Assembly: GCA_903932865.1 (NCBI GenBank)
Contig: CAIZHQ010000014.1
Location: 228,482-292,481, forward strand
Direction: 5' to 3'
DNA: 64,000 bases
Source of the DNA: an uncultured Burkholderiales bacterium
Lineage (GTDB): Bacteria > Pseudomonadota > Gammaproteobacteria > Burkholderiales > Burkholderiaceae_C
The translations under genes were made by a program, and so were the position numbers. The first letter of the stretch is position 1. Each line of letters starts with the position of its first letter. The notes under the pieces were generated by a model, which did no database searches, was not told where the DNA came from, and saw only the letters and a list, made by a program, of their open reading frames with translations. Shown piece after piece: positions 32,839-41,832 of this stretch.

Positions 32839-35109
32839 ATGCCGATCATGAACTTCAAAAATCAGAGGGTGGTGGGTTTTTTTTCATGGCAAAAGGCCAT
32901 GAAAAAGCGTTTGGGTCTGGGTGACTGGCTGAAGGCCTGTTGCAGGGTATTGATGGTCCTGCTGACCATGGTTGTGTGTACGACGGCTGTTCAAGCGCTC
33001 ACTTGGACAAGTCGCACGTCTGCTGCCAACAACAGTTGGACTGGTGCGACCTACGGCAACGGCCTGTTTGTCGCTGTCTCCCGCGATGGAACAGGCAACC
33101 GCGTGATGACCAGCCCAGACGGCATTACCTGGACCCCTCGCACCTCTGCAGCAGACAGCAGTTGGAGTCACGTGACCTATGGCAACGGCCTCTTTGTCGC
33201 CGTTGCAGATTCAGGATCAGGCAACCGTGTGATGACCAGCCCGGACGGGATTAACTGGACTGGTAACGCTGCGGCATCCAATATCAATTGGGGGGGCGTT
33301 ACTTACGGTAATGGTTTGTTTGTCGCGGTTGCTTACAGCGGGTCAGGCGGCCGCGTGATGACGAGCCCGGACGGGGTCAACTGGACCTTGAGCGCCCCGA
33401 CGCAGGTTTTTAGTGGCGTCACCTACGGCAACGGCCTTTTTGTTGCGGTTATTTTTGTCGGGTCCAGTGGCCAGCGCGTGATGACCAGCCCAGACGGGAT
33501 TACCTGGACTCCTCGCACCTCTGCCGCCGACAATCCATGGAGAAGCGTGACCTACGGCAACGGGCTGTTTGTCGCTGTTTCAGATTCAGGATCAGGCAAC
33601 CGTGTGATGACCAGCCCTGACGGAGTCACCTGGACCATTCGCGCCTCTGCAGCCAACAACGCTTGGCGTAGCGTGACCTATGGTAATGGCCTGTTTGTTG
33701 CTGTTTCAGATTCAGGAGCAGGCAACCGTGTGATGACCAGCCCGGATGGGATCAATTGGAGTACAGACACCACTCCTGACAATAGTTGGCAAAGTGTTTC
33801 CTACGGCAACGGTCTTTTTGTTGCTGTTTCAGATTGGGGAAGCAACCGCGTGATGACGGGTGTTAATTCGCAACCGCAGACCATCACGTTCTCAAATCCC
33901 GGTTCACAAAACTTTGGCACCACACCCACCTTGACTGCGACTTCCACCTCGTCGTTGGCTGTGTCGTTCACATCTTCAACAACAAGCGTGTGTACGATCA
34001 CCAGCGCTGGTGCGCTTACATTTGTGACCACAGGCACTTGCACCATCAATGGCAATCAGGCTGGTGATGCGAGTTACTTGGCGGCCTCTACAGTTACCCA
34101 ATCTTTTACGGTCAACGTGGTAGTGCCTGGAGCGCCGACCGTTGGTGTGGCAACCGCAGGCAACGCACAGGCATCAGTGGCATTCACGGCGCCTGCCGCA
34201 AACGGCGGTGCATCCATCACCGGCTACACGGTCACCTCCAACCCCGGGGGACTGACCGGCACGGGTACATCCAGCCCGATCACTGTGACGGGCCTGACCA
34301 ATGGCACGGCTTACACCTTCACGGTCACTGCCACCAACAGTGCAGGCACCAGCACAGCATCGGCAGCGTCAAACTCGGTGACGCCCGTTTTACCGTCGGT
34401 CGCGGGCACATGCGGCAGCGCCAACGCGCAAACCTTTGCGTTTGTGCCTGTTGCAAACCTTTGTACCGCCGGTACGGCCTCGGTTGTTGCCTCGGCCAAT
34501 GGCCAGTTCACCTGGAGTTGCAACGGCTCGGGTGGAGGCTCGAATGCTTCTTGCGCAGCCAACTGGACGTCAACAGGTGGCAACAACACGGGCATGGTGT
34601 CTGTGCCCTCCAACAGCAATAACAACTGGGCTCTGGACACGAGCAGTGTCAACTTTACGCCTGCGCGAGGTGCCAACAACTCGCCCGCAACGCCGCCGCC
34701 TGCCAATTACATGTTCCCTCAAGGCCTGGCATCTTTCAACCTGACGTCTGGTACTGCTGGCAGCAATGCCACGGTGACCATCCATTACACGGAGGCGATC
34801 CCGGTAGGCGCGGTGTACATGAAATACGGCCGGACCCAGAGCAGTCCCACCACCGATGTGTGGTACCCGTTAGCAGCTAACCGGGTGAGCTTCTCCAATG
34901 ACCGCAAGAGCGTGACGCTGACGCTGACCGATGGCGGGGAGGGTGACCACGACCGGACGGCCAACAGCACCATTGTTGACCCGGGGGGCCCGGCACTGGA
35001 CAGCAGCACAGCCCAGGCCATCCCCACTCTGAGCGAATGGGCGATGTTGTTCATGGCAGCCCTGATGGCCATGTTGGGGTACACCCGACTTCGCAGTCGT
35101 CGCTTGTAA
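32839..35109 (+). CDS. Surface protein: seven-bladed beta-propeller, Ig/FnIII-like domains, choice-of-anchor U and IPTL-CTERM
   Basis: The protein has 756 residues; a start at 32899 (MKKRLGLGDW) would give a more usual signal peptide (helix CRVLMVLLTMVV, cleavage near VQA). Residues about 55-345 hold seven repeats of the YGNGLFVAV..NRVMTSPDG type. They are followed by a Ser/Thr-rich Ig-like domain (TITFSNPGSQNFG), an FnIII-like domain (PGAPTVGVATAGN), a Cys-containing module and a choice-of-anchor U domain. The C-terminus IPTLSEWAMLFMAALMAMLG..RLRSRR is the IPTL-CTERM sorting signal, processed by an exosortase-like enzyme. It is probably exported to the envelope and controlled by the upstream DISM system. 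Confidence 0.85.
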   Translation: MPIMNFKNQRVVGFFSWQKAMKKRLGLGDWLKACCRVLMVLLTMVVCTTAVQALTWTSRTSAANNSWTGATYGNGLFVAVSRDGTGNRVMTSPDGITWTPRTSAADSSWSHVTYGNGLFVAVADSGSGNRVMTSPDGINWTGNAAASNINWGGVTYGNGLFVAVAYSGSGGRVMTSPDGVNWTLSAPTQVFSGVTYGNGLFVAVIFVGSSGQRVMTSPDGITWTPRTSAADNPWRSVTYGNGLFVAVSDSGSGNRVMTSPDGVTWTIRASAANNAWRSVTYGNGLFVAVSDSGAGNRVMTSPDGINWSTDTTPDNSWQSVSYGNGLFVAVSDWGSNRVMTGVNSQPQTITFSNPGSQNFGTTPTLTATSTSSLAVSFTSSTTSVCTITSAGALTFVTTGTCTINGNQAGDASYLAASTVTQSFTVNVVVPGAPTVGVATAGNAQASVAFTAPAANGGASITGYTVTSNPGGLTGTGTSSPITVTGLTNGTAYTFTVTATNSAGTSTASAASNSVTPVLPSVAGTCGSANAQTFAFVPVANLCTAGTASVVASANGQFTWSCNGSGGGSNASCAANWTSTGGNNTGMVSVPSNSNNNWALDTSSVNFTPARGANNSPATPPPANYMFPQGLASFNLTSGTAGSNATVTIHYTEAIPVGAVYMKYGRTQSSPTTDVWYPLAANRVSFSNDRKSVTLTLTDGGEGDHDRTANSTIVDPGGPALDSSTAQAIPTLSEWAMLFMAALMAMLGYTRLRSRRL
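33001..33860 (+). repeat. Seven tandem coding repeats (about 120 bp each) encoding propeller blades
   Basis: Seven units each encode the core YGNGLFVAV followed by RVMTSPDG (the last ends RVMTG). They are about 37-43 codons apart, with strong nucleotide identity between blades (recurring GTGATGACCAGCCC). The strand before the first unit (LTWTSRTSAANNSW) can complete the last blade, giving a closed seven-bladed propeller. The identity suggests recent duplication or gene conversion between blades. Confidence 0.75.
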
Positions 35110-35337
35110 TCTTATTGAGAGTAAGCCGTGCCCACTCATCCGAAGAAGGATGAGAAAAGGATTCAAATCCGGAGCGTTTCATGCGCTTGATTTCGGAATC
35201 CTTTAAGTTGCTCCATAAGAGCTTCTAAGATTGGACGGACACCCTTTTATGACTGCTATGGAGAAATCACCAAGGCTTTCTAGCATGGGGGGAACGTCTG
35301 CAAACGCTGCAAAGCAGAAATAGCTTCCCAAAGTACC

Positions 35338-35362
35338 AAAAAAAGGGCCCCGAAGGGCCCTT
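35338..35362 (-). terminator. Rho-independent terminator of the gentisate operon
   Basis: On the minus strand, AAGGGCCC pairs with GGGCCCTT around a TTCG tetraloop and is followed by a run of T. It lies 18 bases after the end of the maleylpyruvate isomerase gene. A separate hairpin, CTCATCC/GGATGAG at 35133-35152, follows the surface-protein gene. The rest of 35110-35337 shows no gene. Confidence 0.85.
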
Positions 35363-35379
35363 GTTCTTGTGGGTCTCGC

Positions 35380-36018
35380 TCAGCCAGCGTCAGGCTGCTG
35401 TCCCGGTGCAGCTTTTTGAAAGGCTTCCAGCGCCATGCAGGCTTTTTCCACCGCCATGATGTGTGGCCATTGCGTCAGGTCCACGTTGAAGCGGCGAGCG
35501 CTTTCGACTTGCGGGACCAAATACACATCGGCCAGCGTGGGCGTGTCGCCAAAGCTGAAACGGCCACGCCGTGAATCGGCTGCGATCAGGGCTTCGTAGG
35601 CGTCAAAGCCTGCGGTGATCCAAGTGTCGCACCAGGCGTTGATGGCTTCTTCGTTGGCCCCGAACTGCTTGCGCAGGGTTTGCAAAATGCGGCGGTTGTT
35701 GATCGGATGGATGTCGCAACCCACGATGGCGGCCAGCGCACGCACATGGGCGCGGTCTTCGGCATTGTGAGGCAGCAGGGCGGGGGTCGGGTGTTGTTCT
35801 TCCAACCACTCGATGATGGCCGGTGACTGAATCATGACCCTGTCACCGGTGTCCAAGGCGGGCACCAGTTGCTGGGGGTTGACCGTTCTGAAGTCGTCGT
35901 TTTGTTGTTCATCGACCCGCAAGTCCACCGCGACATAGTCGGTGGCGATACCTTTGAGGTTCAACGCTATGCGCAGGCGGTGCGAGGTGCTGCTTCTGAA
36001 AAAATTGTAGAGCTTCAT
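35380..36018 (-). CDS. nagL: Maleylpyruvate isomerase (GST zeta-type, NagL/MaiA-like)
   Basis: Starting at 36018 (AGGA eight bases upstream) the protein has 212 residues. It is a thioredoxin-fold/all-helical GST zeta protein, with KLYNFFRSSTSHRLRIALNLKG (the S-S-T-S-H-R active-site region), then PQQLVPALD and QSPAIIEWLEE. It isomerises maleylpyruvate to fumarylpyruvate with glutathione. It is the last gene of the minus-strand gentisate cluster, following the hydrolase. Maleylacetoacetate isomerase is the alternative name; the context favours maleylpyruvate. Confidence 0.88.
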   Translation of the reverse strand: MKLYNFFRSSTSHRLRIALNLKGIATDYVAVDLRVDEQQNDDFRTVNPQQLVPALDTGDRVMIQSPAIIEWLEEQHPTPALLPHNAEDRAHVRALAAIVGCDIHPINNRRILQTLRKQFGANEEAINAWCDTWITAGFDAYEALIAADSRRGRFSFGDTPTLADVYLVPQVESARRFNVDLTQWPHIMAVEKACMALEAFQKAAPGQQPDAG

Positions 36019-36070
36019 GACATGTGTCCTGTTCACTGGGGGCAGATGCTTTGCGCACTTGGCGGGGCCA

Positions 36071-36772
36071 TTATTGCGCAGCGCCGATGGTCAAGGCGAG
36101 TTCGGCCACGCCTTCCACACGGCCCGTGATGCGGTCACCCGGCAGGACAGCGCCCACGCCTTCCGGGGTACCGGTGTAGATCAGGTCGCCGGGTTGCAGG
36201 TGGTAGTAGGTGGACAGGTCGGCGATGATTTCGCGGATGTTCCAGATCAGCTTGTCCACGTTGGACGACTGTTTGGTTTGGCCATTCACTTCCAAAGCAA
36301 TCGCGCCGTTCTCGATGACGACGCCAGGCATGGGCACGATCTCGGAGCAGACCGAGCCTTGCTCGATGTCTTTGCCCGTATCCCACGGGCGGCCCTTGTC
36401 ACGCGCCACCAATTGCAGGTCGCGGCGCGTCATGTCCAGGCCTGCGCCGTAGCCATAAACCAGCTCATGCGCGTTGGCTTCGCTCACGCGGAAACCGGCT
36501 TTGCCAATGGCCAGCACCAGCTCCATCTCGAAGTGGTAGTTTTTGGTGCGGGGTGGGTAATCAACTGTTGCGCCACTTTCGACCAAGGTCTGTGGCGACT
36601 TGGTGAAGTAGAACGCCTGCTCGACGCTCTTGTCGACAGGGCGGCCCATCTCGACGGCGTGCGCATGGTAGTTGCGGCCTACGCAGAAGATGCGGTTGAC
36701 GGGGAAGCGCTCGGTTTTGCCACGGATGGGCAGGGAGGGGACGGCAGGAGGGGGGAAGAGGTAAGAAGTCAT
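36071..36772 (-). CDS. nagK: Fumarylpyruvate hydrolase (FAH family)
   Basis: The protein has 233 residues from the ATG at 36772. It has the FAH-fold motifs IFCVGRNYHAHAVEMG, the metal ligands of HFEMELVLAIGKAG (Glu-x-Glu) and YGAGLDMTRRDLQ (Asp), and DLIYTGTPEGVGAVLPGD. It hydrolyses fumarylpyruvate to fumarate and pyruvate, the last gentisate step. It lies between the dioxygenase and the isomerase in one minus-strand unit. Confidence 0.9.
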   Translation of the reverse strand: MTSYLFPPPAVPSLPIRGKTERFPVNRIFCVGRNYHAHAVEMGRPVDKSVEQAFYFTKSPQTLVESGATVDYPPRTKNYHFEMELVLAIGKAGFRVSEANAHELVYGYGAGLDMTRRDLQLVARDKGRPWDTGKDIEQGSVCSEIVPMPGVVIENGAIALEVNGQTKQSSNVDKLIWNIREIIADLSTYYHLQPGDLIYTGTPEGVGAVLPGDRITGRVEGVAELALTIGAAQ

Positions 36773-36791
36773 GGGTTCCATTGAAAGAAAA

Positions 36792-37829
36792 TCAACCGCG
36801 GTTTTCGTAAACACCCAGCTTGCGGTGCAGGGGCGATTCGTCGGCAATAAAGATGAAAGCAGGCTTGTCCACTTGCAGGTTGGTCAGCGTCACAGCTTCA
36901 TAACCCGGTGCACAGCAGGTGTCGGCCTCAAGCAGGGTGAAGGTGCTGGCCACGATTTGCGCTTGCACCGCGCCTTCGATGACGTGGAAGACCTGCGCGG
37001 GGGAGCGTGCTGGCAGTCGCAGGGTCTGGCCGGGGCGCAGCATCAGGGCGTAAAAGCCCAAGATGTTTTCAGCATCGTCACCGGTTTCGGGGTTGGTGTA
37101 GGTCACTTGCACTTGCTCTAGACCGGCATCGTCAGAGGCCAGCGATTCGAGCGCGGCCTTGGCGTCTTTCCAGGCGTAGCGCAGCATGGGGTAGGCTTTT
37201 TTGCTGCGCTCAAACACATGGCTTGGCACCACACCGCCACGGGCGTATTGCTGGTCGCCTTGGCCGGGCACCACGGTCTGGCGGTCGCCGTTGATGTGGT
37301 AGCTGGCCTCCATGTAATAGACCAGGGGCAGGTCCAGCACATCCAGCCAGATCACGGGCTCGGTGCCGTCGTGGCCGTGTTCGTGCCACAGGCCTGTGGG
37401 CGTGAGGATCAAGTCGCCCCGGCTCATGGGGCATTTCGCGCCGTCCACCGTGGTCCAGGCGCCTTCGCCTTCCACCACCATGCGCACCGCGTTGGGGGTG
37501 TGGCGGTGGCTGGGGGCCCATTCACCGGGCATGAGCAGTTGCATGCCCAAATACATGGCGGCCGAGGCCTGCATTTTGTCCAGACCATGGCCGGGGTTGG
37601 CCAGCACCAGCACGCGGCGCTCGGCTTTTTCAATCGGGGTCAGCTCGCCCGCTCTGAGCAGCAGCGGCTTGATGTCCTTGTAGGCCCAGCAGGTGGGCTG
37701 GGTTTGGCGCTTGGGCACTTTGGGCGGCAGCACGCCGCGCAGGCTGGGCCAAAGCGGCACCAGGTTCACGTTGCGCAGGTCCTGCACATAGTCTGCGGGC
37801 AGGTCTTCGATTCGGCCGAGGTCGTTCAT
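36792..37829 (-). CDS. gtdA: Gentisate 1,2-dioxygenase
   Basis: The 345-residue bicupin has GGAG eight bases before the ATG. The N-terminal cupin has the iron ligands of APSHRHTPNAVRMVVEG with a further His in LTPTGLWHEHGHDG. The C-terminal cupin is degenerate (SPAQVFHVIEGAVQAQI). The conserved N-terminal segment LVPLWPSLRGVLP is present. It opens the gentisate ring between C1 and C2 to maleylpyruvate. It sits 19 bases after the 3-hydroxybenzoate hydroxylase gene. Confidence 0.93.
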   Translation of the reverse strand: MNDLGRIEDLPADYVQDLRNVNLVPLWPSLRGVLPPKVPKRQTQPTCWAYKDIKPLLLRAGELTPIEKAERRVLVLANPGHGLDKMQASAAMYLGMQLLMPGEWAPSHRHTPNAVRMVVEGEGAWTTVDGAKCPMSRGDLILTPTGLWHEHGHDGTEPVIWLDVLDLPLVYYMEASYHINGDRQTVVPGQGDQQYARGGVVPSHVFERSKKAYPMLRYAWKDAKAALESLASDDAGLEQVQVTYTNPETGDDAENILGFYALMLRPGQTLRLPARSPAQVFHVIEGAVQAQIVASTFTLLEADTCCAPGYEAVTLTNLQVDKPAFIFIADESPLHRKLGVYENRG

Positions 37830-37848
37830 GAAAGTGTCTCCGTTCTAT

Positions 37849-39060
37849 TCAGTTGTGCTGTGCGGCGTCGAGGCAGTTGCCCACGTTCCAGCCGTACAAC
37901 CATGCCATCGCATCATAAAAGCGCTCGGGGCTGCGGCCGCGCCACAGGTCGTTGCGCACCAGGCGCTCCACGCCTTTGGCGTGGTAAATGCGGCCCATCT
38001 CGCGGCTCGAGAGCACGATGCGGGCGGTGCGGGCCACGCGGGCGCGTTGGTACATGTCCAGTGCCTTGGGCCAGTCGTTGCCGTTTGTGCGCAGGGCCTC
38101 GCCCAGGGTCACAGCGTCTTCCATGGCCATGCAAGCGCCTTGGGCCATGTACTGGGTGGTGGGGTGCGCGGCATCGCCCAGCAGTGTTACGCGGCCATAG
38201 GTCCACTGGCCAATGGGCTCGCGGTCGGCGGTGGCCCAGCGTTTCCAGGTCTTGGGCAGGTCGATCAACTGGCGGGCCTTGGGGCAGATGCCCTGAAAGT
38301 AGCTTTGCACTTCTTCTTTGCTGCCGTCTTTGACACCCCATTCTTCTGGCTCGCGGCTGTGGAAGGTGACCACCACGTTGTACTGTTCGCCCCCACGCAA
38401 GGGGTAGTGCACCAGGTGGCAGTTGGGCCCAACCCAAATGGCGGCCGCGTTCCATTGCAGGTCTTGCGGAAAGTCTTTTTTGTCGACCACGGCGCGGTAG
38501 ACCACATGGCCTGTGACGCGGGCCGGGTCGCCCACAAACTGCTCCCGCACCACCGACTTGACGCCATCGGCCCCGATCAAGGCGCAGCCCTTGAACGCTT
38601 TGCCGTTTGGGTCCCACACGGTCACGCTGTGGTCGTCTTGCTCAATGCGGACCACACGGGTGCTGGTGTGAAATTGCACCTGCCCGGTTTCTTGCGCCGC
38701 TTCGAGCAAGGACAAATGCACATCGGCGCGGTGGATCACGGCATAAGGGTTGCCAAAGCGTTGGCGAAATTTCTCGTCGGTGGGGATCTTGCCGACCTGG
38801 TACTCGTCGATCGCGTCGTGCATCACCATGAAGTCGGTGTAGACGGCGCGGCCCCTGGCCTTGTCACCGACGCCCAAAGCGTCAAACGCATGAAAACCGT
38901 TCGGTCCAATTTGGATGCCCGCGCCGATCTCGCCGATCTCGGGGGCTTGTTCCAGCACGGTGACTTGAAAGCCTTGACGCACCAGGGCGAGGGCGGCTGC
39001 CAGGCCGCCAATGCCACCGCCTGCGACGATGACGGGAAGGGTGTTGTTCGAGGGGCTCAT
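37849..39060 (-). CDS. 3-Hydroxybenzoate 6-monooxygenase (FAD, NADH)
   Basis: The ATG at 39060 has AAGGAA five bases upstream and gives 403 residues; an upstream ATG at 39102 lies next to the palindrome and is less likely. Motifs are VIVAGGGIGGLAAALALVRQG (FAD), the second FAD/NAD signature CALIGADGVKSVVR, and VTLLGDAAHPTTQYMAQGA. The segment IQIGPNGFHAFDALGV is typical of 3-hydroxybenzoate 6-hydroxylase. It makes gentisate and heads the operon with the dioxygenase, hydrolase and isomerase. Confidence 0.9.
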   Translation of the reverse strand: MSPSNNTLPVIVAGGGIGGLAAALALVRQGFQVTVLEQAPEIGEIGAGIQIGPNGFHAFDALGVGDKARGRAVYTDFMVMHDAIDEYQVGKIPTDEKFRQRFGNPYAVIHRADVHLSLLEAAQETGQVQFHTSTRVVRIEQDDHSVTVWDPNGKAFKGCALIGADGVKSVVREQFVGDPARVTGHVVYRAVVDKKDFPQDLQWNAAAIWVGPNCHLVHYPLRGGEQYNVVVTFHSREPEEWGVKDGSKEEVQSYFQGICPKARQLIDLPKTWKRWATADREPIGQWTYGRVTLLGDAAHPTTQYMAQGACMAMEDAVTLGEALRTNGNDWPKALDMYQRARVARTARIVLSSREMGRIYHAKGVERLVRNDLWRGRSPERFYDAMAWLYGWNVGNCLDAAQHN

Positions 39061-39105
39061 GGTTGTTCCTTGTGTGGGGACAGAAGAAGCGAAAACAGTC
39101 ATTCG

Positions 39106-39119
39106 ATAAGTATACTTAT
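39106..39119. promoter_or_regulatory. Perfect 14-bp palindrome before the 3-hydroxybenzoate operon, MarR-type operator
   Basis: ATAAGTATACTTAT is a perfect palindrome 46 bp before the monooxygenase start. Its size and AT-rich symmetry fit MarR-family repressors, which control 3-hydroxybenzoate genes in related bacteria (for example MobR). No such regulator gene is adjacent, so it must be encoded elsewhere. Confidence 0.55.
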
Positions 39120-39179
39120 TAAATGCCAGTTAGACCAGCCTGCCATCGGGTTCCGCTGCCCCTGACAATGCGACTAAAA

Positions 39180-39203
39180 TTAACCGACCGCCCGGTTGGT
39201 TAA
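39180..39203. promoter_or_regulatory. 24-bp imperfect palindrome before paaZ, PaaR-like operator
   Basis: TTAACCGACC and GGTTGGTTAA are inverted arms with a single mismatch around GCCC, 64 bp before the paaZ start. As I recall it, PaaR (TetR family) of betaproteobacteria recognises AACCGACC-type palindromes in front of phenylacetate genes; this should be checked against the published motif. Confidence 0.5.
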
Positions 39204-39267
39204 CGCGCAGATGTCTGTCTGGCTTGCCAACCCACCAGATTTTGATCTCCTCAAGGAAAGAACACAC

Positions 39268-41313
39268 ATGTCCCAAGTCCTGCAAAGTTTCATCGGTGGC
39301 CAATGGATTGGCCAGCAAGGCGCTCAAAACCTGCGCAGCGCCCTCAACGGCCAAACGGTTTACCAAACCCACGCCGAGGCGATTGATTTTGGCGATGCGG
39401 TGCACCATGCCCGCACCGTGGGCCTGCCCAATTTGCTCCAGCTCGATTTTCAGGAGCGCGCCCAGCGCCTGAAAGCCCTGGCCAAGTACCTGGCAGAGCA
39501 CAAAGAGCAGCTGTACGCCATCTCGGCCCACACGGGTGCCACGCGCGCCGACAGCTGGGTGGACATTGAAGGCGGTGCAGGCACTTTGTTTGCGTACGCT
39601 GGCATGGGCAGCAACGAGCTGCCCAGCGGCAACCTGATCCACGAAGGCCCGGCTTTCCCGCTGGGCAAAAAAGGCGGCTTTGCGGGCACGCACATCCTGG
39701 TGCCGCGCGGCGGCATTGCGGTGCACATCAATGCGTTCAACTTTCCCATTTGGGGCCTGCTCGAAAAGTTCGCGCCCAGCTTTTTGGCGGGCATGCCTTG
39801 CATCGGCAAACCCGCTTCGTCCACCAGTTACCTGACCGAAGCCATGGTGCGCCTGGTCGAGCAATCGGGCATATTGCCTGCCGGTTCGCTCCAGTTGGTG
39901 ATCGGCTCCACGGGTGACCTGCTGGACCGTCTGAACGGTCAGGACGTGGTCACCTTCACCGGCTCGGCCGACACCGCCGCCATGCTGCGTGTGCACCCTA
40001 ATGTGGTCAAACACAGCATCCCCTTCAACGCCGAAGCCGACTCGCTCAACTGCGCCATCCTCGCGCCCGATGTGTCGCCCGACGACGAAGAGTTTGATTT
40101 GTTCGTCAAAGAAGTCGCCCGCGAGATGACGGTCAAGGCGGGCCAGAAGTGCACGGCGATCCGCCGCGCCATCGTGCCGCGCCAGCACCTCGATGCTGTG
40201 GCCGAAAAGCTCAAGGCCCGCTTGTCCAAAGTGGTGGTGGGCGATCCGTCGGTCGAGGGTGTGAAGATGGGCGCTTTGGCCTCACACGCCCAGCAATCCG
40301 ACGTGGCCGAGCGCGTGGCCTTGCTGCGCCAAAGCGCCGAGCTGGTGTTTGGCGGCGGTGCCGGTTTCAGCCCGGTGGGGCAGGGCGTGGAGGGCGGTGC
40401 TTTCTTCCAGCCCACGCTGCTGCTGTGCCAAAAGCCTTTGCACACCGACAGCGTGCACGACGTTGAAGCCTTTGGCCCGGTCAGCACGCTTATGCCTTAC
40501 GACGGCATCGACGAAGCCCTGCAACTGGCCGCACGCGGGCAGGGCAGTCTGGTCGGCACCCTGGTCACCAAAGACCCGCAAATCGCTGCCCGCATGATCC
40601 CGGTGGCAGCCGCCTTGCATGGCCGATTGCACATCCTTGACCGCGAAGCCGCGGTCGAATCGACCGGTCACGGCTCGCCGCTGCCACAGCTCAAACATGG
40701 CGGCCCGGGACGCGCCGGCGGTGGTGAAGAGCTGGGCGGCATCCGCGCCGTTAAGCACCTGATGCAGCGCACCGCGCTGCAAGGCTCGCCCACCATGATC
40801 GCCGCAGTCACCGGCGAGTACATGCGCGGCGCCCAGCTGATCGAGACCGAAGTCCACCCCTTCCGTCGCCACTTCGAAGACTTGCAAATTGGCGAGAGCT
40901 TGCTCACCCACCGCCGCACTGTGGGCGAAGCCGACATCGTGGCCTTTGGTGGCTTGTCGGGCGACTATTTCTACATGCACTTCGACGAGATCGCAGCCAA
41001 AGAGTCACCTTTTGGCAAGCGCATCGCGCACGGTTATTTCGTGTTGTCGGCCGCTGCGGGCTTGTTTGTCTCGCCCGCACCCGGCCCGGTGCTGGCCAAC
41101 TACGGTCTGGACACGCTGCGCTTCGTCAAGCCCGTGGGCATTGGCGACACCATCCAGGCGCGCCTGACCGCCAAGCGCAAGATCGACCGCCACAAGAAAG
41201 ACGCCAACGGGGTGGGGCAGGGCGTGGTGGCTTGGGACGTGGAAGTGACCAACCAACTCGGCGAAGTCGTGGCCAGCTACGACATCTTGACGCTGGTGGC
41301 CAAGAAGGGTTGA
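39268..41313 (+). CDS. paaZ: Bifunctional PaaZ: oxepin-CoA hydrolase/semialdehyde dehydrogenase
   Basis: With the start at 39268 (AAGGAAAG upstream) the protein has 681 residues, the usual PaaZ length. The N-terminal part is an aldehyde dehydrogenase (NAFNFPIWGLLEKFAPS, VTFTGSADTA, catalytic Cys in AGQKCTAIRR). The C-terminal part (from about 540) is a MaoC-like hydratase with SGDYFYMHFDE and FGKRIAHGYF. It opens the oxepin-CoA ring and oxidises the aldehyde in phenylacetate degradation. No other paa genes are in the window. Confidence 0.93.
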   Translation: MSQVLQSFIGGQWIGQQGAQNLRSALNGQTVYQTHAEAIDFGDAVHHARTVGLPNLLQLDFQERAQRLKALAKYLAEHKEQLYAISAHTGATRADSWVDIEGGAGTLFAYAGMGSNELPSGNLIHEGPAFPLGKKGGFAGTHILVPRGGIAVHINAFNFPIWGLLEKFAPSFLAGMPCIGKPASSTSYLTEAMVRLVEQSGILPAGSLQLVIGSTGDLLDRLNGQDVVTFTGSADTAAMLRVHPNVVKHSIPFNAEADSLNCAILAPDVSPDDEEFDLFVKEVAREMTVKAGQKCTAIRRAIVPRQHLDAVAEKLKARLSKVVVGDPSVEGVKMGALASHAQQSDVAERVALLRQSAELVFGGGAGFSPVGQGVEGGAFFQPTLLLCQKPLHTDSVHDVEAFGPVSTLMPYDGIDEALQLAARGQGSLVGTLVTKDPQIAARMIPVAAALHGRLHILDREAAVESTGHGSPLPQLKHGGPGRAGGGEELGGIRAVKHLMQRTALQGSPTMIAAVTGEYMRGAQLIETEVHPFRRHFEDLQIGESLLTHRRTVGEADIVAFGGLSGDYFYMHFDEIAAKESPFGKRIAHGYFVLSAAAGLFVSPAPGPVLANYGLDTLRFVKPVGIGDTIQARLTAKRKIDRHKKDANGVGQGVVAWDVEVTNQLGEVVASYDILTLVAKKG

Positions 41314-41338
41314 GGCGCATGCGGGGATAATCACCGCC

Positions 41339-41743
41339 ATGAGATCCCCCATTGCCGTCGTCGACGTTGACCGTTGTGAAACCTGGACCCGTTACAAAAA
41401 TGGGCTGTGCGACACCTGCGCGGCCAACTGCTGCACCATGCCGGTCGAGGTCAAGCTGGCCGATCTGGTGCGCTTGGAGTTGGTCGATCCGTTTGAGGCC
41501 GAGCACGAAGATCCGAAGCAAATTGCCAAGCGCCTGACCAAAGCGGGTCTGATCGAGCACTTCAACTTCAAGAACAGCATCTTCAGCCTGGCACGTCGCG
41601 CCAGTGGGGACTGCCAGTTTCTCGATGCCAAGACACGCCGTTGCACGGTCTATGACAAGCGTCCCAATACCTGTCGCCTGCACCCGCAAGTCGGACCGCG
41701 CCCCAACCATTGCCCATACGGCAACAAGGCGCAGTCACGCTGA
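41339..41743 (+). CDS. YkgJ-family cysteine-cluster protein
   Basis: This 134-residue protein has eight cysteines in the YkgJ pattern: DRCETW, CDTCAANCCTMPVE, GDCQFLD, RRCTVYDKRPNTCRLHP and HCPYG. The family probably binds zinc or an iron-sulfur cluster; its function is not established. It follows paaZ by 25 bases but is likely an independent housekeeping gene, ending in the bidirectional terminator shared with rpoD. Confidence 0.88.
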   Translation: MRSPIAVVDVDRCETWTRYKNGLCDTCAANCCTMPVEVKLADLVRLELVDPFEAEHEDPKQIAKRLTKAGLIEHFNFKNSIFSLARRASGDCQFLDAKTRRCTVYDKRPNTCRLHPQVGPRPNHCPYGNKAQSR

Positions 41744-41774
41744 GCGGCGTTTTGCCCATTCAACTGCGGCCATG

Positions 41775-41818
41775 AAAAAAAGCCCTCCGACTGCAAAGTC
41801 GGGAGGCTTTATTTTTTT
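41775..41818 (-). terminator. Bidirectional terminator between ykgJ-like gene and rpoD
   Basis: AAGCCTCCCGACT pairs with AGTCGGAGGGCTT around a short loop, with T-runs on both sides, so it can terminate both the plus-strand gene and rpoD on the minus strand. Confidence 0.85.
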
Positions 41819-41832
41819 GCAGATCGGCAGGA

